Source: Silurus meridionalis (Eukaryota > Chordata > Actinopteri > Siluriformes > Siluridae). Taken from it: a DNA stretch of 64,000 nucleotides. The notes under the pieces are model-generated. The model had not been told where the DNA came from. It was given only the letters and a program-made list of their open reading frames with translations, and ran no database searches. Positions 11,532 to 24,570 of this stretch are shown here, in pieces (within the stretch, counting starts at the first letter, position 1; every line of letters starts with the position of its first letter). The DNA is taken from assembly GCF_014805685.1 (NCBI RefSeq), contig NC_060886.1, positions 26,381,652 through 26,445,651 of the forward strand, given 5' to 3'. Position numbers and translations under genes: made by a program.

Positions 11532-12327
11532 CAGTGGTGGACAGAAACAAAGTAACTGTAATTTGTTACTGTACTTAAGTAGCTTATTCATGTACTTTAA
11601 TAAAGTACTTCTTTACTGAAGTATTTCCATTTTGGGGAGACTAACTTCACTACATTTCAAATTCAAATATCTGACTTTTTACTCAATTATATTTAGTGAA
11701 ATCAGTTGTTCCTTTTAGTTATGAGTGGATAAAAACGTAATTAGTTAAGCAGTCAGCAAGCCAACAACCAGGGTAGAGCACGTGCTCTGTTTTACATTTG
11801 TTTTGATTGCACTTGGTGGCATCTACTTCATCAGTTCTTTTCATCAATTCAACAGCAAGCAGAACATTTAAAGAAGAAGAAATGATTCGAAAAAAAAGAA
11901 ACTCCTGACTCGAACTCGGCACAACACCCGTGGCCTTATTTGCACAATTTTTTAGAAGTAGTTGGAAAGAAGGCTTTGGGCTCATAATCATTTTAATGAA
12001 TATTATCAGTGTTTGACTCATTGATGTGATTATATTAATAGATTGGTGCACTGAGAGTAACAGAGTCTTTTCACATAAACCGAATTGATTAAGTTCTTAC
12101 TGTCACTCTTAGCAACCAAAATACTCTTGTCTTGTAACAAAAATGATTTAATGAGAACATTATAGCCATAATAAATCATATTATATATTTAAGTGCATTT
12201 GAAGGCAAATGCTTTTACTCAAGTTACATTTTAAAGAGACACTTTTACTTTTATTGGAGTCATATTTCAGTAGAGTGTATCTCTACTCTAACTCAACTAC
12301 ATGGTTTGTGTACTTCGTTCACCACTG
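11532..12327. mobile_element. Non-autonomous hAT-type transposon (MITE), 796 bp
   Basis: The termini are CAGTGGTGGACAGAAACAAA on the left and, reverse-complemented, CAGTGGTGAACGAAGTAC on the right, with AAGTACTT-rich subterminal sequence typical of fish hAT MITEs. Flanking octamers ATAGTAAG (11524-11531) and ATATTAAG (12328-12335) agree at 7 of 8 positions, consistent with the 8-bp duplication of hAT elements. The inner part shows no intact transposase. Confidence 0.85.
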
Positions 12328-12335
12328 ATATTAAG

Positions 12336-14430
12336 GAAGACACAGATAACAAAACCGATTGTAAGTCAGTGTGAGAACTATTATAAACCTTTTCTTTGAT
12401 GACATTTTCTCCCTTAAAGCTGGTTTTTTTTCAAACTGCTCTACAAATATAACTGATCTAAACAATTAAGGCAAACTGTGAAAGAAAGATTTGGTCTCAG
12501 ACACCCAACCCACCCCAATGACCCATTTAGACCACTGGCCACATGCTATAATGTATTACAGACCAATTTATTATGGACACCTACACATGCAATAAACAAA
12601 ATTGTCATGTAGACATAAAAATAAAAAGTTCTCAATGGCAATAGCGTGACTGTTCCAGACAGGATGTTTGAGTATTTTAGAATGTGACCTCCTGGGATTT
12701 TCTTGCTGTTTAGACAGATCACACAGAATTGTGAAGAAAACAAGCTATCAGTGTACAAATGCTCTGTGAATGATTTAGAAAAGTCTGGCCAGACTGATCC
12801 AAGACTTGAGTCCAAGAGTTGTATTACTATTAACTATGAATTTAAAAAGTCTACAGAAATGCTTTTTATTTGTTCCTTTGTGTCCTGTCAAAGATCTCAC
12901 TAGTACTAAAACCAAGTGTCCAAGACTATAAGGACTCTGCAAGGCACATGTTTTTTTTTTTCTTTTTTTAGACCACTATCATGATGCGTGTGTGTGGCTT
13001 TGCATGTGTTTTAGTGGTCATAGGTTTGGCCAAATTCTGCTTTGACAGCTTCTCTCTTTCAGATTTGCTGTCAACTGCTTCCAATGTGTCTAAACAAAAA
13101 AGCTCCATGGCCTGCCTGACATACTTCTTCAGTGTGCATGGCTTGGTGTCCAAGGCTTTGAGGACTCAGATAAATAGTGATATTGTACAGCCAAATTATA
13201 TAGTGTTGTTTGTAGATCAGACTGACAATTGACAAATGTCAGGTGTATTTCCTTAAAGGTTTTTCCACATGCCCGTTTCTTTTCAGCTCCATCTGGCCAT
13301 GTTTTATCATTTATCAGGTTGTATACATTATTTTCTTTTTTTTTAAGATAAAAGGTATAAAAAGATGAGGAGTGGGAGAAGAATGAGAATGATATTCAAT
13401 ACTGTTAGCAAAAATAGTGATTTCATTATTTATTAAACAATTATGTTTGAGTAAATGAATTAAAATTACAGTGCATTTATTTGACAACATTAAAATCAGT
13501 GGCGAAATAGTCTTGATGGCCAATCCAGTCCTGGTGTGTTATATGAATGAGATTGATGCTCCTGAATTAGTAGAGAGGTGGATGCACGTTGAATCTCTCC
13601 AGGATATTGCACATTTATAAACATCTCCTCATTCCTGTTGGAGTTGCTAACAAGCTGTGTCAGTCAGCTCTGCTCTGCTGGAGTGCTATGTTTTCCCTGC
13701 TTGTCAGGTGGCAAAGTAAACACAGCACTACTGTCAGAGAAACAGCTCTTTTTCTAACAGTGTTGTGCAATTCATCAGGCAACACTAATTAACAGAAAAA
13801 TGCTGCCTCAATAATGGGTTTCTCCGCTCTGAGACTTCAGTGTGTAAACCTAGAGATACATAGAGAACATTAGTGAGGACCACAACCCTTAACAAATTAT
13901 TTTAATAAGTAAGAATATTGTACTAATATCTGATAATTGAACAATTTTGAAAGTTTACTTTTGTAGAAATTCAGTATGTTTTAATGTAGATTGTAGTCTC
14001 TTGTTTAAGTGTAAGTGTTAAAAGCATAAGGCACACACAAATGGTTTAAAAACATAGTTATATGTGAAACAATATTTAAGGAATTGTAATTAACAAAGAT
14101 ATATTGTTATCCACATAGGAAACAACATGGAGGAGGACTAACTTAGTTTCCAGATTCAATATTAAGAGACTTCTATTTATTGTTCTTTAAATTAATTAAC
14201 AAAGTAATGAATAAAGATAAGAAACATACAAACCACTAGAAGAACTAGCATATTTCATTATCAAGTAACTTCATTCTATACTATACTATACTGATAAACA
14301 TTTATTAAGAAAGAGCCATTGGAAGTGTTCCTTATGATAAAAAGGTTTGTCTCATGTTACGTCATTTAATGTAAAAGATTTTCCAGCCATATGTGGTTTC
14401 TACTCAAACTGTAAACATTAAGTTGGAGGT
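12336..14430. other. Intergenic sequence with a possible protein-like fragment
   Basis: Mostly AT-rich. The stretch 12968-13160 is less AT-rich and has open frames on both strands. The minus frame includes TLKKYVRQAMELFCLDTLEA and is charged and soluble-looking, but I recognise no family and see no clear splice sites. It could be a decayed exon, a retrocopy or chance. Confidence 0.3.
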
Positions 14431-14439
14431 GCACAATTT

Positions 14440-14720
14440 TATGGGATGCAGTATCATTAAATTCACCTTAACTAGGAGATCCAAACCTGTTTCAGCATGA
14501 CAATACCTCTGTGAACTGAATGAGATCCATAAAGATGGTTTACACAGGTTGGAGTGGAAGATCTTCAGTGGTCTGTTATAGAGCTCTGACCTCAACTCTA
14601 CTGAATACATCTGGGATAAATTGCAGGCGACAAAACCAGTATCCAACTTAGCCACAATCGCTCTGGTGGCTGATGTGGCAGGAACAGGTTGATTTGCAAA
14701 CCCAAACATCTGCTGCTCCT
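14440..14720 (+). mobile_element. Tc1-like transposase relic
   Basis: The phrases CAGCATGACAATACCTCTGT, CTCTGACCTCAACTCTACTG and CATCTGGGATAAATTGCA correspond to the HDN..P and DLNPxEHxWDxL regions of Tc1-type transposases. Stops and indels break the frame. No terminal repeats were identified. Confidence 0.65.
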
Positions 14721-14729
14721 CCTAATAGC

Positions 14730-16000
14730 ATCGCTGTTATATAGCCATTAAAATGCCATTGCTTTTCTCTGATATCATAGCTGGGGGTTCATTTTGGACA
14801 TGTTTCATTCAGGTCTTTTTTTATTTTATTTTTTATTTACACACTGACTGCTTCCTACAATTTTAGTGACTCAGAATCCTTATATTGGCAATCACCCAGC
14901 AATCTTTAGGCTTACGGTGTGTAGGTGTGAATCAATGAAAATCAATAGCTTGGAGAAACTATCCAGCTTGTTTCTGTGGTTTCTTATATACACAGTGGTT
15001 TTCGCTCACACTATTTCTCTTTATAGTCTCACAAAAAGATCTTTTTAGAGAAGGATCCTCACATATGCATATTTATTCAGTATAACTATAGAAGTATAGC
15101 TACATTAAGCTTTGATATAGGCCAGAATGGACACTGGATTGGATCTGTTGGTGTTTATCTAAAGAAGAGATCTGAAGGATAAACAAATTCTTCATGCATA
15201 GTGTAACTAAATGACCTTTAAAGCACAAATTGCATTACCATGTTGGCAGAGGATGTGTGAGGGGTGAGTGTTGTTACACTGATATTGTTTGTTTTCTATC
15301 TTAAGTGGATAGGGAAAGCTGCCCATTTGAGTTGATTAATTTTATAATGCCCTTTCAGCAACAGTATATAACAAAGGTACCATGATTGTTTAACACTGAA
15401 GTCATTAATTATGAGTGGAAATAACACTCAAAACAGTACAATCTATAAATAATTGACAAAATATTTATATGTGCTCATACTTTTCACTGTATTTCCAATT
15501 TATTTTAGTGTTATAGACAACAAATACAAAAAACATATTGTCAAATATCATTTGTGTGTAAATAGATTTTTGTTGATAAACTGTTCAGCAGTAGGTTTCG
15601 TTTAAATAATTTTAATCTTTTTTTCCCTTCTTTCCCTTTTTGCAGAAACGAAAAAACAACCACAGAAGCAGGTAATTCATCCTGATAACGAACCTGCTGC
15701 CAGTGTGCTTTCGCACGGTGCGTCATTTAAGCTTTACAAGAGTGTCGTTTAAAAATGACTCATGGTCTGGCATGATGCGGAGGTGGACGTGATACCCCTG
15801 ATGGATCGTTGCCACTGACCGGTTATTTATTTGATTATTTTTCCAGGTTTAAATCAGTCATGAATCACAGCGAGGAGAGACTCAGTGGTTCACGGTTATA
15901 CTTCTGCAGGAATTAACTGCAGAAATCACAGAGTAAATGTTCACACTATCATGTTTCACAGTATTCATGTAAACAAATATAAAACACACAAATATTTTTG
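14730..16000. other. Intergenic sequence, no gene seen
   Basis: AT-rich DNA with small chance frames only. Confidence 0.4.
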
Positions 16001-16007
16001 GAAATAT

Positions 16008-17372
16008 TTTAGAGTAGTCAATGTGCAGTTTGTATAGCAGTACAGATTTACTGTCCTCTGACAATAACTCAACATACAGCCATTATTGTCTTATATTATA
16101 AATGGCAATAAAAGTGATTACACCCAAAGTTATAACAGCTGTACATCGTGCAACCGTGCAAAGCCACATATCCTATTCATTATGTTATGCTTGACAGAAC
16201 CATACAAATTTGTGTATCTTGTATTAGAGCAGTAAAAATTTGCTTTGAGTTAAATACTAAATGTTTAACATGGAACCTCATGGCAAAGAACTCTTGAGAA
16301 TTAAAATTGTTGCTCTCCACAAAGATGCAGAGGCTATAAGAAGATCAGTATCACCCTGAATCTGAGTTACAGTACAGTGGCCAGGGTCATACAGATGTTT
16401 TCCAAGACGGGTTCCACTCGGAACAGGGTCCATCGAAGAAATTGAGTCCTTGCTGTGCGTCAGGTCCAGGAGCTGGCTTAAAAAAAAACAGACGCATGAA
16501 TGCTGTCAGCATTGTTTTAGAGGTTGCAGAAGCAGAAGGTCCGCATGTCAATACTCAGACCATATGCCACACACTGCAATGGGTTTGCATAGCTGTTGTC
16601 CCAAACTGACTCACAAAAAAGCCCGCAAACAGTTTGCCGAAAACGACCTGTCCAAGAGCACGAGTTACTGGAAGCATGTCCTGTGGTCTGATGAGACTTA
16701 GATAAACTTGTTTGGTTTACATGGTGTCCAGCATGTGCAGCAACTTCCTGATGAGGAGTACCAAGAAAATTGTCTCTTGCCTACAGGAGAGACCTGCATG
16801 GGAAAGTAGAATGGACAAGTAGGGACTCCCCCAAGGTTCTGTCTCGCTCCCGCCTGCAATATTTATGAAGGTAAAATGTATAAGTATGTACCGACTGCTT
16901 CTTCCAGCTACTCTGTTTTTCAGTTACACTCGCTTCCCTTTTGAATATGAAAAAAATGAAAAATTAACAAACGTTCCGTTTTATTTGAGTTTGACTTTTT
17001 GTGGAAATGATGAACTTAGAAACAAGAAACTTTTCAGAACATCAACTGAAATAATATTTTATAAAAAATTAACAGGCAAGGTTTTGTTGTGTTGTATGTT
17101 CCTTTCTTTAATAATGAAGTAATGTCTGTAGCAATCAGCGAGTCACCTGTCTTGCGTTTCTGATATTTTGCTTCGGTGTGCTCTAGAAGTCTACTGCGCA
17201 TGAACCATGCAAGAGTTTGCTTCTGACCTTGTGCCTGTAAATTGTTTTATTTTATTTTAGAATTTGTACTTCTATACAAGTGGCACATTGACTACTCTAA
17301 TATATCTCCATTGAGAAGATGGTAAAATGGTTGCTGAAAGGTGAGGGGTGTACTTACTTTTGTGAGATACTG
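16008..17372 (+). mobile_element. Second copy of the 3.6-kb-type Tc1-like transposon, left end truncated
   Basis: The left subterminal part (16020-16090: TGTATAGCAGTACAGATTTA, CAACATACAGCCATTATTG) and the right end (17255-17372, finishing ACTTACTTTTGTGAGATACTG) match the element at 3561-5051. The plus strand has transposase pieces KLTHKKARKQFAENDLSKS and VLWSDET. Between about 16850 and 17230 the sequence is unlike the related copy and may be a later insertion. The outermost left inverted repeat is missing. Confidence 0.8.
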
Positions 17373-17424
17373 ATTTTTTTATTTTTTATTGTTATAATTA
17401 TTTTATATGTGTATGTGTATGTTA

Positions 17425-17830
17425 ATGTTGAAGCACATTTGGCAGCAATTGCAGCCTTTTGGGTCTGATGTGATGTAGTTTGCACACCTGGATTGGGGAT
17501 TTTCTGCCATTTGCCATTCTTCTTTACTAATCCTCTCAAAATCGTCGAGGTTGGAAGGGGACCGTTGGTGGACAGCCAATTTTAAGTCTCTTTAGATGTG
17601 TTCAATATGGTTCAATTTAGGGTTCTGACTGGGACGTTTACAGAGTTGTTTAAATAACTTTAAAGTGGAAGAACTTAAATGTTCCACCTGAGCACCTTTG
17701 GGATGAATTATAACACCAGAGCACCAATTGCATTCCAGAGCCTCATATGCAACCTCACTAATGCTCCTGCAGCTAAATGATCACAAACACCCAATATGGT
17801 TAATTTATTTCAAGAACAAAAGAAGTTCCC
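17425..17830. mobile_element. Fragments of a further DNA-transposon-like repeat
   Basis: Text such as CACACCTGGATTGGGGATTT and GGAAGGGGACCGTTGGTGGA is common in fish DNA-transposon copies. The stretch GAGCACCTTTGGGATGAATT resembles the transposase EHLWDEL region. Heavily decayed and possibly composite. Confidence 0.5.
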
Positions 17831-18418
17831 AAATCAGCCAAGTTTAGTAATATTTTTTCATTAAGTAGCAGTTAAATCCAGTCTCTATTGGTTTATTCTG
17901 TGTTCATCATTTGTTTGTAAGGTTCAGCAAATAAGTCACCATGTGAGGTTTTTCATGTTTTCAGTTGGGGCTAAACAATTCAACAGAGAACAAATACACA
18001 TGATTTTTGCCTATTGGTTTTTAATGTTTTATAATCCCATGTAGGTAAAAGAACATCTTACTGGCTATGACAAAAAGCTTATGACACTTTTGCTAATGAA
18101 ATGTGTCTGACAGGCTGTTGCTGAAGTTGATTTCGCTCAGAAGGCTTGTCACGGCTTCACTATTGCTGGCAAAGCCCTGTGACGAATTACTGAACTCAAT
18201 AATTTGCACCAGCTCACCAGTCCCCAATGTCAGGATGGTAAATTGAGTCAGTTTTATTACCTCAGGCAACATACCAGCACAGTATGAAATACAAGGTATA
18301 ATCTAAAGAAAAAGGTTCCCAGTGCAAATATTTTGCTATTTAAACAGTATTTGGCTTAAAAGTGGCACGCACGAGTGTTCAATACTAAAATAATGATCAT
18401 GAACCTCCTTAAAATTTT

Positions 18419-18421
<3 letters not shown>
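17831..18421. other. Intergenic sequence, no gene seen
   Basis: Unique-looking sequence. The segment 18125-18240 is less AT-rich but has no supported reading frame. Confidence 0.35.
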
Positions 18422-18484
<63 letters not shown>

Positions 18485-18542
18485 TATATATATATTTTAA
18501 TGATGTCTAAAAAATAAAGTATGGGAAACATAAAGTATGATT

Positions 18543-18578
<36 letters not shown>

Positions 18579-18600
18579 TAATAATAATATTCTTTATTAT
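18422..18600. repeat. (TA)n microsatellite followed by (AAT)n
   Basis: About 37 TA units (18422-18497, one interruption), then about a dozen ATA units from 18547. Confidence 0.95.
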
Positions 18601-19127
18601 TATTATATGTACATTTACATTTTAAGATTTGCAGCTTAGAGTAGTAAAGCATTCGCATCCTGATAAAACCTTTACAAAACTGCATCATGTAATCAAGCAC
18701 AAGTGATTCCCTCTAGACAACAGTGAGGGACAACAAAGTAGTTAGGATTTAGTTGGACCATTTAACTATTTATTTCATCATTAACAGTGGCTTGTGAATA
18801 ACTATCCATCACACAACACTGGGGAGGACTCAAGAATAAACAAGAATAAGCTATTTAATTAATTGTTTATCCCCTGCTACACCACAGTCATCTACCACAT
18901 AAAAATGTTTACTACTATAGTACTATAGTGACAATTATTAGTACAAGTGTCAGTTTATATTTAGATTAGCATTAAGATGGCATTATAATCAGGGCAAAGT
19001 GACTTAATTAATGTAGATAAAATTAATTTTATTTAGATAGAGAAAACTGATCACACTGATGAGAGTAAGATAAATACATTTTAAATATAGTTTTTTAAGC
19101 TTTACTATTCCAATAAAAAATAATCAC

Positions 19128-19440
19128 TTCAATTCATTTTTATTTGTATAGCACTTTTGAATATGTAGTTGTATAAGTTGTATAACTTGAATATGTTGTT
19201 TATAAGTGTAAGTTTGTCCCTGATGAGCGAGCCGGTGGCGACTGTGGCGAAGGAAAAACTCCCCGAGATGGCATAAGGAAGAAACCTTGAGAGAAACCAG
19301 ACTCAAGAGGAACCCATCCTCATCTGGGTTGCACCGAATGTCCATTTATAGCAGATATACAATGTTGTGGGGTACAGTGATGATGATCAGAAGCGAAAAG
19401 TAGTCCTGAGTCAATGTAGCAGACTGTTGACATTAAATAC
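19128..19440 (+). repeat. SINE-like interspersed repeat, full-length type
   Basis: Starts TTCAATTCATTTTTATTTGT and contains GATGAGCGAGCCGGTGGCGA, AAACTCCCCGAGATGGCATA and the far end AGTCAATGTAGCAGACTGTT. Same family as 7643-7905, but with a ~40 bp internal deletion where ACATTGTCTCAAAGCAGC normally lies. Confidence 0.85.
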
Positions 19441-19952
19441 AGTCCAAATCCATCATCATCTTTTCTTCATAAATCTTTTTATCCAGCATTATTTTTGTAT
19501 TATCTGTTATTGTCATAAAAAGTTGTATAAAAGTACAAAGCAACACTGTGTCAGTCACATAGTTCATACCAAAAACAATTTCCATATTAAAATGTATATC
19601 AAATTCATAATCTACCAAACTGACCCATGTAGTAATGTTATTTGACATGCCTGCAATCAGATATGCATTTACACATACATTCTTCTAGCCTCTTTGCATC
19701 CTGCAGAATTTGTCTGTAAAATTTTATTGTCTGACAAATACAGACTCGTAAATCTCTGAGTAATTTATATTGTTGCCCGTACCCATTATTTGTAATTAAC
19801 TGTCCATGAGGATGGTCAATATTTGTGTGCAAATGTTTTTTTATATATTTTGCTATAAAGAAAAATTCAAACATGACAGTATAGTATAAAATGTACAAAA
19901 CAAGTACATAGAAATCATAGTCATCCATTTAGTTTCACTTTATGTGTATGTA

Positions 19953-20720
19953 CAGCCCTCTCTAGAAGAATTGGAACAGCAACAAAACAGAACAGAACAG
20001 AACAGAACAGAACAGAACAGAACATTGTACCCTTTCTTTTATCCCAAAACAAATATCAGTGACATTGCCAACAACCTCCACAGGACAGGAGGGAGACCTT
20101 AAAAATAGAAATATAGTGGCCATACTACAAGATGTCAGTCACCCATCAGCAATAAGCATCAGAAGGCCAGCACAAAGAAATACAGAGAAGATCCACAAAG
20201 GTTCTGGAACCAAGATTAACCTCTACTAAAATAAGTGAAATGTTAAGCGGAGTGGAGAAAGAAACAAGCTCATTGGTTAAAGATAATGTCATGGTTTGGG
20301 CTTGTATGACTGCGTCTGTGTCACATATTGGCTTTGTTGACAGTGTCACTAATCTTTATTAATGATGGAACTCATGGAAGTATTAGCAGAAGGAACTCAG
20401 ATATCTACAGGAACAAAAAGTTTACCAATTAACAGAGAAATGTATCCAAAATTAACTGAGAAACTTACACATCAGCATGTTGAATTTGGATACATTAATG
20501 TCTGTTAATTAGCAAACAAAATTGGTTAATTATCAAGTCATTGGCCCAAAACACACTGCCAACACAACACAGAACTTCACTGGGGGAGAAGGTTTAAGGT
20601 TTTAGACTCGCCAAGTAACTCATTAGACCTTAACCCATCTAAGCAACATTTTCTAAATGAGAAGGAGACCAAAGACAGAAAATCCCTCAGGACATTAAAA
20701 GAAGCTACACTTTAGGGTTA
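19953..20720 (+). mobile_element. Tc1-like transposon relic with an ACAGA pentamer repeat
   Basis: The left end TACAGCCCTCTCTAGAAGAA is followed by seven AACAG units (19983-20021). Further in, GGCCCAAAACACACTGCCAA and CTCATTAGACCTTAACCCAT correspond to transposase HDNDPKHTA and DLNP regions. Many stops and lost segments. Confidence 0.65.
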
Positions 20721-21734
20721 TAAATGGTTGTTTTTGTGCAATATAGTGCTCACCTTACTGACACACACATTTCTTTTGTTGAAAACTAATGTTTGGAAAT
20801 CCAAGTGTTTTTCAACTGACTTAATAATGCAGAAGCCATAAAATAAACATAATGAAACAAACAAGAAAGAATTCTGCACTATACTTCATTGTATTGTTCA
20901 ACTGCTTTGTTTACAGTAAAAATAGTCTAACTATGTATTTACACAATGTAATCTGGATTGCAGCCTCTCAGCAGTTTTTTGCTATAATAATAACAATGTT
21001 TATAATAAGCAGTCATTATTTTACCCTTAATACAATTTTAAAAGTATATAAAGTGATGAATTCTTTATTTTCAGGAAGGTTAATTATTAAAGGAAACGTG
21101 CATTAAATGTTTTTTGTAAGATACAAATAAGAAAACAAAAACAGAAAGAAATGCATATAAAAAATGCAACAACAACAAAATTTCGTGTCTCTAGCATGGC
21201 CCTGGGGCACACACAGACTTCTCCACAGAAATGTTGTTACAGTGTGGCCTTTTATACATTTTATGAAGGAGCTTAAGACATTTTATTAACCTCTGACTTT
21301 CCAGAAAAGCAAAGGTGATATAACAGCAAAGAAGCACTAAATCTGCAGTGGGATGTACAACAAGCACATATGAGCGATTGATCAAGTGTCTACATACTTT
21401 TAACAATGTGGTGTATTTTATTTTTTCTTGAATTATTAGATTGCCACCATTTACACTACATTAATTGCTCCTACGTTTTTTTTTATCTGGCCATAACTGT
21501 GGATAAAGGCTAGTCTTTAAAGTTGCACATTCACTGACATAAATATTTATTAGGCTGCTATGGTTTTTAATACAGTCAGCTCTTACAGAATGAATATTAA
21601 ACTACTGCATCAATATAGCATTCTAAACTTTCTAAATTTATTATACAAGTCTGCAGATTAATGGGGCCCTAAATGCTACTGAAGATCAGTAACTCCTCCT
21701 CACTGTCCTTTCCTGTTGCCCACTGCTCATAATT
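20721..21734. other. Intergenic sequence, no gene seen
   Basis: AT-rich DNA with chance frames only. Confidence 0.4.
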
Positions 21735-21950
21735 CAATAGATTTTTTTTTGTGTAACACTTTTAACAATAATCACTGTCACAAAGTGCATAAATAGATTC
21801 AGGATGTAAATCTTAATTAATTCATGTGTCTCTATGAGCAAGCCAGCTGCAATGGTAGTCCCTGAAACAATTTGAGGAAAAAACCTTCAGAGGAACTAAA
21901 CCCCAAAAGGGAACTCATCCTCATTTGGGTGACAATAGATTGTAAGATTA
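21735..21950 (+). repeat. Old, diverged copy of the SINE-like repeat
   Basis: Shares GTGTAACACTTTTAACAATA, GAGCAAGCCAGCTGCAATGG, AACCTTCAGAGGAACTAAAC and GGGAACTCATCCTCATTTGG with the family at 19128, with many substitutions. Confidence 0.7.
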
Positions 21951-22099
21951 CAAATCAATTCCTTCCATAACTACCGGTATGTGCAATATGGTCATGAAGT
22001 TCATTTATATGAAATTGAATATGATTTTACCAATAGAAAGTAATATCATAATTTTATTATGTAATGTATTTACTTATACTGTACATGTTTTATGTCACT

Positions 22100-22649
22100 T
22101 ATTATTATTATTAGTAGTAGTAGTGGTGGTGGTGTTGTGGTGGTGGTGGTAATGGTGGTGGTGGTGGTGTTGGTGGTGGTGGTGGTGGTGATTGGTGGTG
22201 GTGGTAGTAGTGGTGGTGGTGAGTGGTGGTGGTGTGTGGTGGTGGTGTTGTTGTTGTTGTTGTTGTTGTTGTGGTGGTGGTGGTTGGTGGTGGTGGTTAT
22301 GGCAGTGGTGGTGGTGGTTGGTGGTGGTGGTGTTGTGGTGGTGGTGTTGGTGGTGGTGGTAGTAGTAGTAGCAGCAGTAGTAGTAATAGTAGTAGTAGTG
22401 GTAGTGGTGGTGGTGGTAGTAGTGGTGGTGGTGGTGTTGGTGGTGGTTATGGCAGTGGTGGTGGTGTTGTGGTGGTGGTGGTAGTAGTGGTAGTGGTGGT
22501 GGTGTAGTGGTGGTGGTGGTGGTAGTAGTAGTAGCAGCAGCAGTAGTAGCAGTAGTAGCAGCAGCAGTAGTAGTAGTAATAGTAGTAGTAGCAGCAGCAG
22601 CAGCAGTAGCAGCAGTAGCAGCAGCAGCAGTAGCAGTAGCAGCAGTAGC

Positions 22650-22687
<38 letters not shown>

Positions 22688-22877
22688 CAGTAGCAGCAGT
22701 AGCAGCAGCAGTAGCAGTAGTAGCAGTAGCAGCAGTAGTAGCAGTAGCAGCAGTAGTAGCAGTAGCAGCAGTAGCAGTAGCAGTAGTAGCAGCAGTAGTA
22801 GTAGTAGTAGTAATAGTAGTAGTAGTAGTAGCAGTAGTAGCAGTAGCAGCAGTAGTAGTAGTAGTAATAATAGTAGA
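22100..22877. repeat. Very long compound (GTN)n trinucleotide array
   Basis: About 780 bp made almost wholly of GTA, GTG, GTT and GCA/GCT-phase triplets. Block structure is visible: GTG-rich on the left with scattered GTT, a (TTG) run at 22245-22271, a repeated TTATGGCAGTGGTGGTGGT at 22296 and 22447, and AGC/AGT alternation from about 22525 to 22865. The long frames across it (poly-Leu, poly-Val, poly-Thr) are artefacts of the repeat. Confidence 0.95.
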
Positions 22878-23070
22878 GTCATTGGCTCTGATCTTGTTTC
22901 TTTGGACACAATACCCATGAACCCACAATGCAGGAGGGGCACAGAGCCTCAGGGACAAACACCACCTACAAATGTGATAATCTTAAGACATTAATAAACA
23001 GATTGTTCATGTTGCACCAGCTCACCAGTTCTTCCACATTGCTAAATATATAATAAATATGATAATATAA

Positions 23071-23243
<173 letters not shown>

Positions 23244-23337
23244 TATAATAAGTATGAGTAGTATAGCATATTGTGTAAATAAGTAATATTGCAAATTGTG
23301 TAAATAGTTGATATTGCACGCTGTTGACTGTACATAA

Positions 23338-23870
23338 GTAGTGCTCATCAGTGGCTCACAGTAGTGGAGAGAGTCAGTAGTGCCTGGGTGTACACATCTC
23401 TGATGACCTCACATGAACTACTGAACCAACTCGAGTTTCAAGAAGGCCCAACAATGTCTTCACTTCCTTCAGGGGCTAAACAGAGCCAGCCTCCCACCAC
23501 CAATACTTAACACCTTCTACAGAGAAACTGTGGAGAGCATCCTGGAAAGCTGCATCACTGTGTGGTTCGGAAACTGCCACACCTTAGAATGCAAGATTGA
23601 GGAAAGCTGAGAGGATCATACAGGACATTTTCCATAAATGCTGCATATGCAGAGCCTCTACAATTGTGAAGGATCTCTCTCACCCCTCACACAGTCTGTC
23701 CAAGCCCCTGCCATGAGGCCGGAGGTTCCGAAGCATCAGGACCCGCACATACATGCAACAAACTTATTCCCCCAAGCTGTCAGAGACCTAAACACTCTGG
23801 TGCCAAACGTCACCTTGCTCCCAGCTCCTTAACTGTGCACTATGGACATTAATGGTCACTCAATAGACAT

Positions 23871-23916
<46 letters not shown>

Positions 23917-24250
23917 AGCCTCTTTAATGTGCACAAAAATTGCACATTGGACTTTGTAGCACATCTGCAGACATCTGCACTCAGAGACATTTACTGCTTG
24001 CTATAGATATATGTTCATTCTGTTAAAATATGCACATGGACATTACACACATTTGCACACCGTCACCTCTATCTGTGCACTCAGTTCTAACATTACTTAC
24101 AAATAACATTTATTTTACATTTATTTTATAAATCATATTTATTACATCTACCGCAGATTTGGAAACTTGGAAACTTCTGTCACCAAAACAAATTCCTTGT
24201 AAGTGCAAACATACTTTGCAATGAAGCTTTTTCTGGTTCTGATTCTGATG
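23338..24250 (+). mobile_element. 3' end of a non-LTR retrotransposon (L2/Rex1-like)
   Basis: Broken frames read like the C-terminus of a LINE reverse transcriptase: 'CLHFLQGLNRASLPPPILN', then 'TFYRETVESILESCITVWFG'. The 3' end near 24180-24250 has AATTCCTTGTAAGTGCAAAC and finishes TTCTGGTTCTGATTCTGATG, a terminal repeat usual for this LINE type. An (AC)n run lies inside it. 5' truncated. Confidence 0.75.
23874..23914. repeat. (AC)n microsatellite inside the LINE 3' region
   Basis: About 20 AC units. Confidence 0.95.
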
Positions 24251-24519
24251 TTTACTCTTGAGGTTTCACTGTCTATGCACCTTGGTCTGTTAGTAAGGAC
24301 ATTTTGTTCTTTTGTATACTGAGTATATTTAAGAATGACAATAAAGCTTGAGATGAGTTGAATATATACATTTTAATTAGAAAGTCTATTTATGTATTCT
24401 ATCTCATGTAAATACTGTGTAAACCTTTTTTGACTAAAGCATATTCTGAAACACATGAGAATTCTGATGTTCGTGTATTGCAACGTACCTGTGAAAATGT
24501 CAATAAAGATGAAACCATT

Positions 24520-24522
24520 CAT

Positions 24523-24568
<46 letters not shown>

Positions 24569-24570
24569 TT
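24520..24570. repeat. (AAT)n microsatellite
   Basis: About 16 AAT/ATA units, followed by an AT-rich imperfect inverted sequence up to 24600. Confidence 0.93.

Noticed and set aside
19983..20021. CRISPR-like regular repeat
   Set aside because: It is an uninterrupted AACAG pentamer run without spacers inside a Tc1 relic in a vertebrate genome.
22070..22958. Long frames of poly-Leu, poly-Thr and poly-Val on both strands
   Set aside because: They are translations of the GTN trinucleotide array; all frames are open because the repeat lacks stops.
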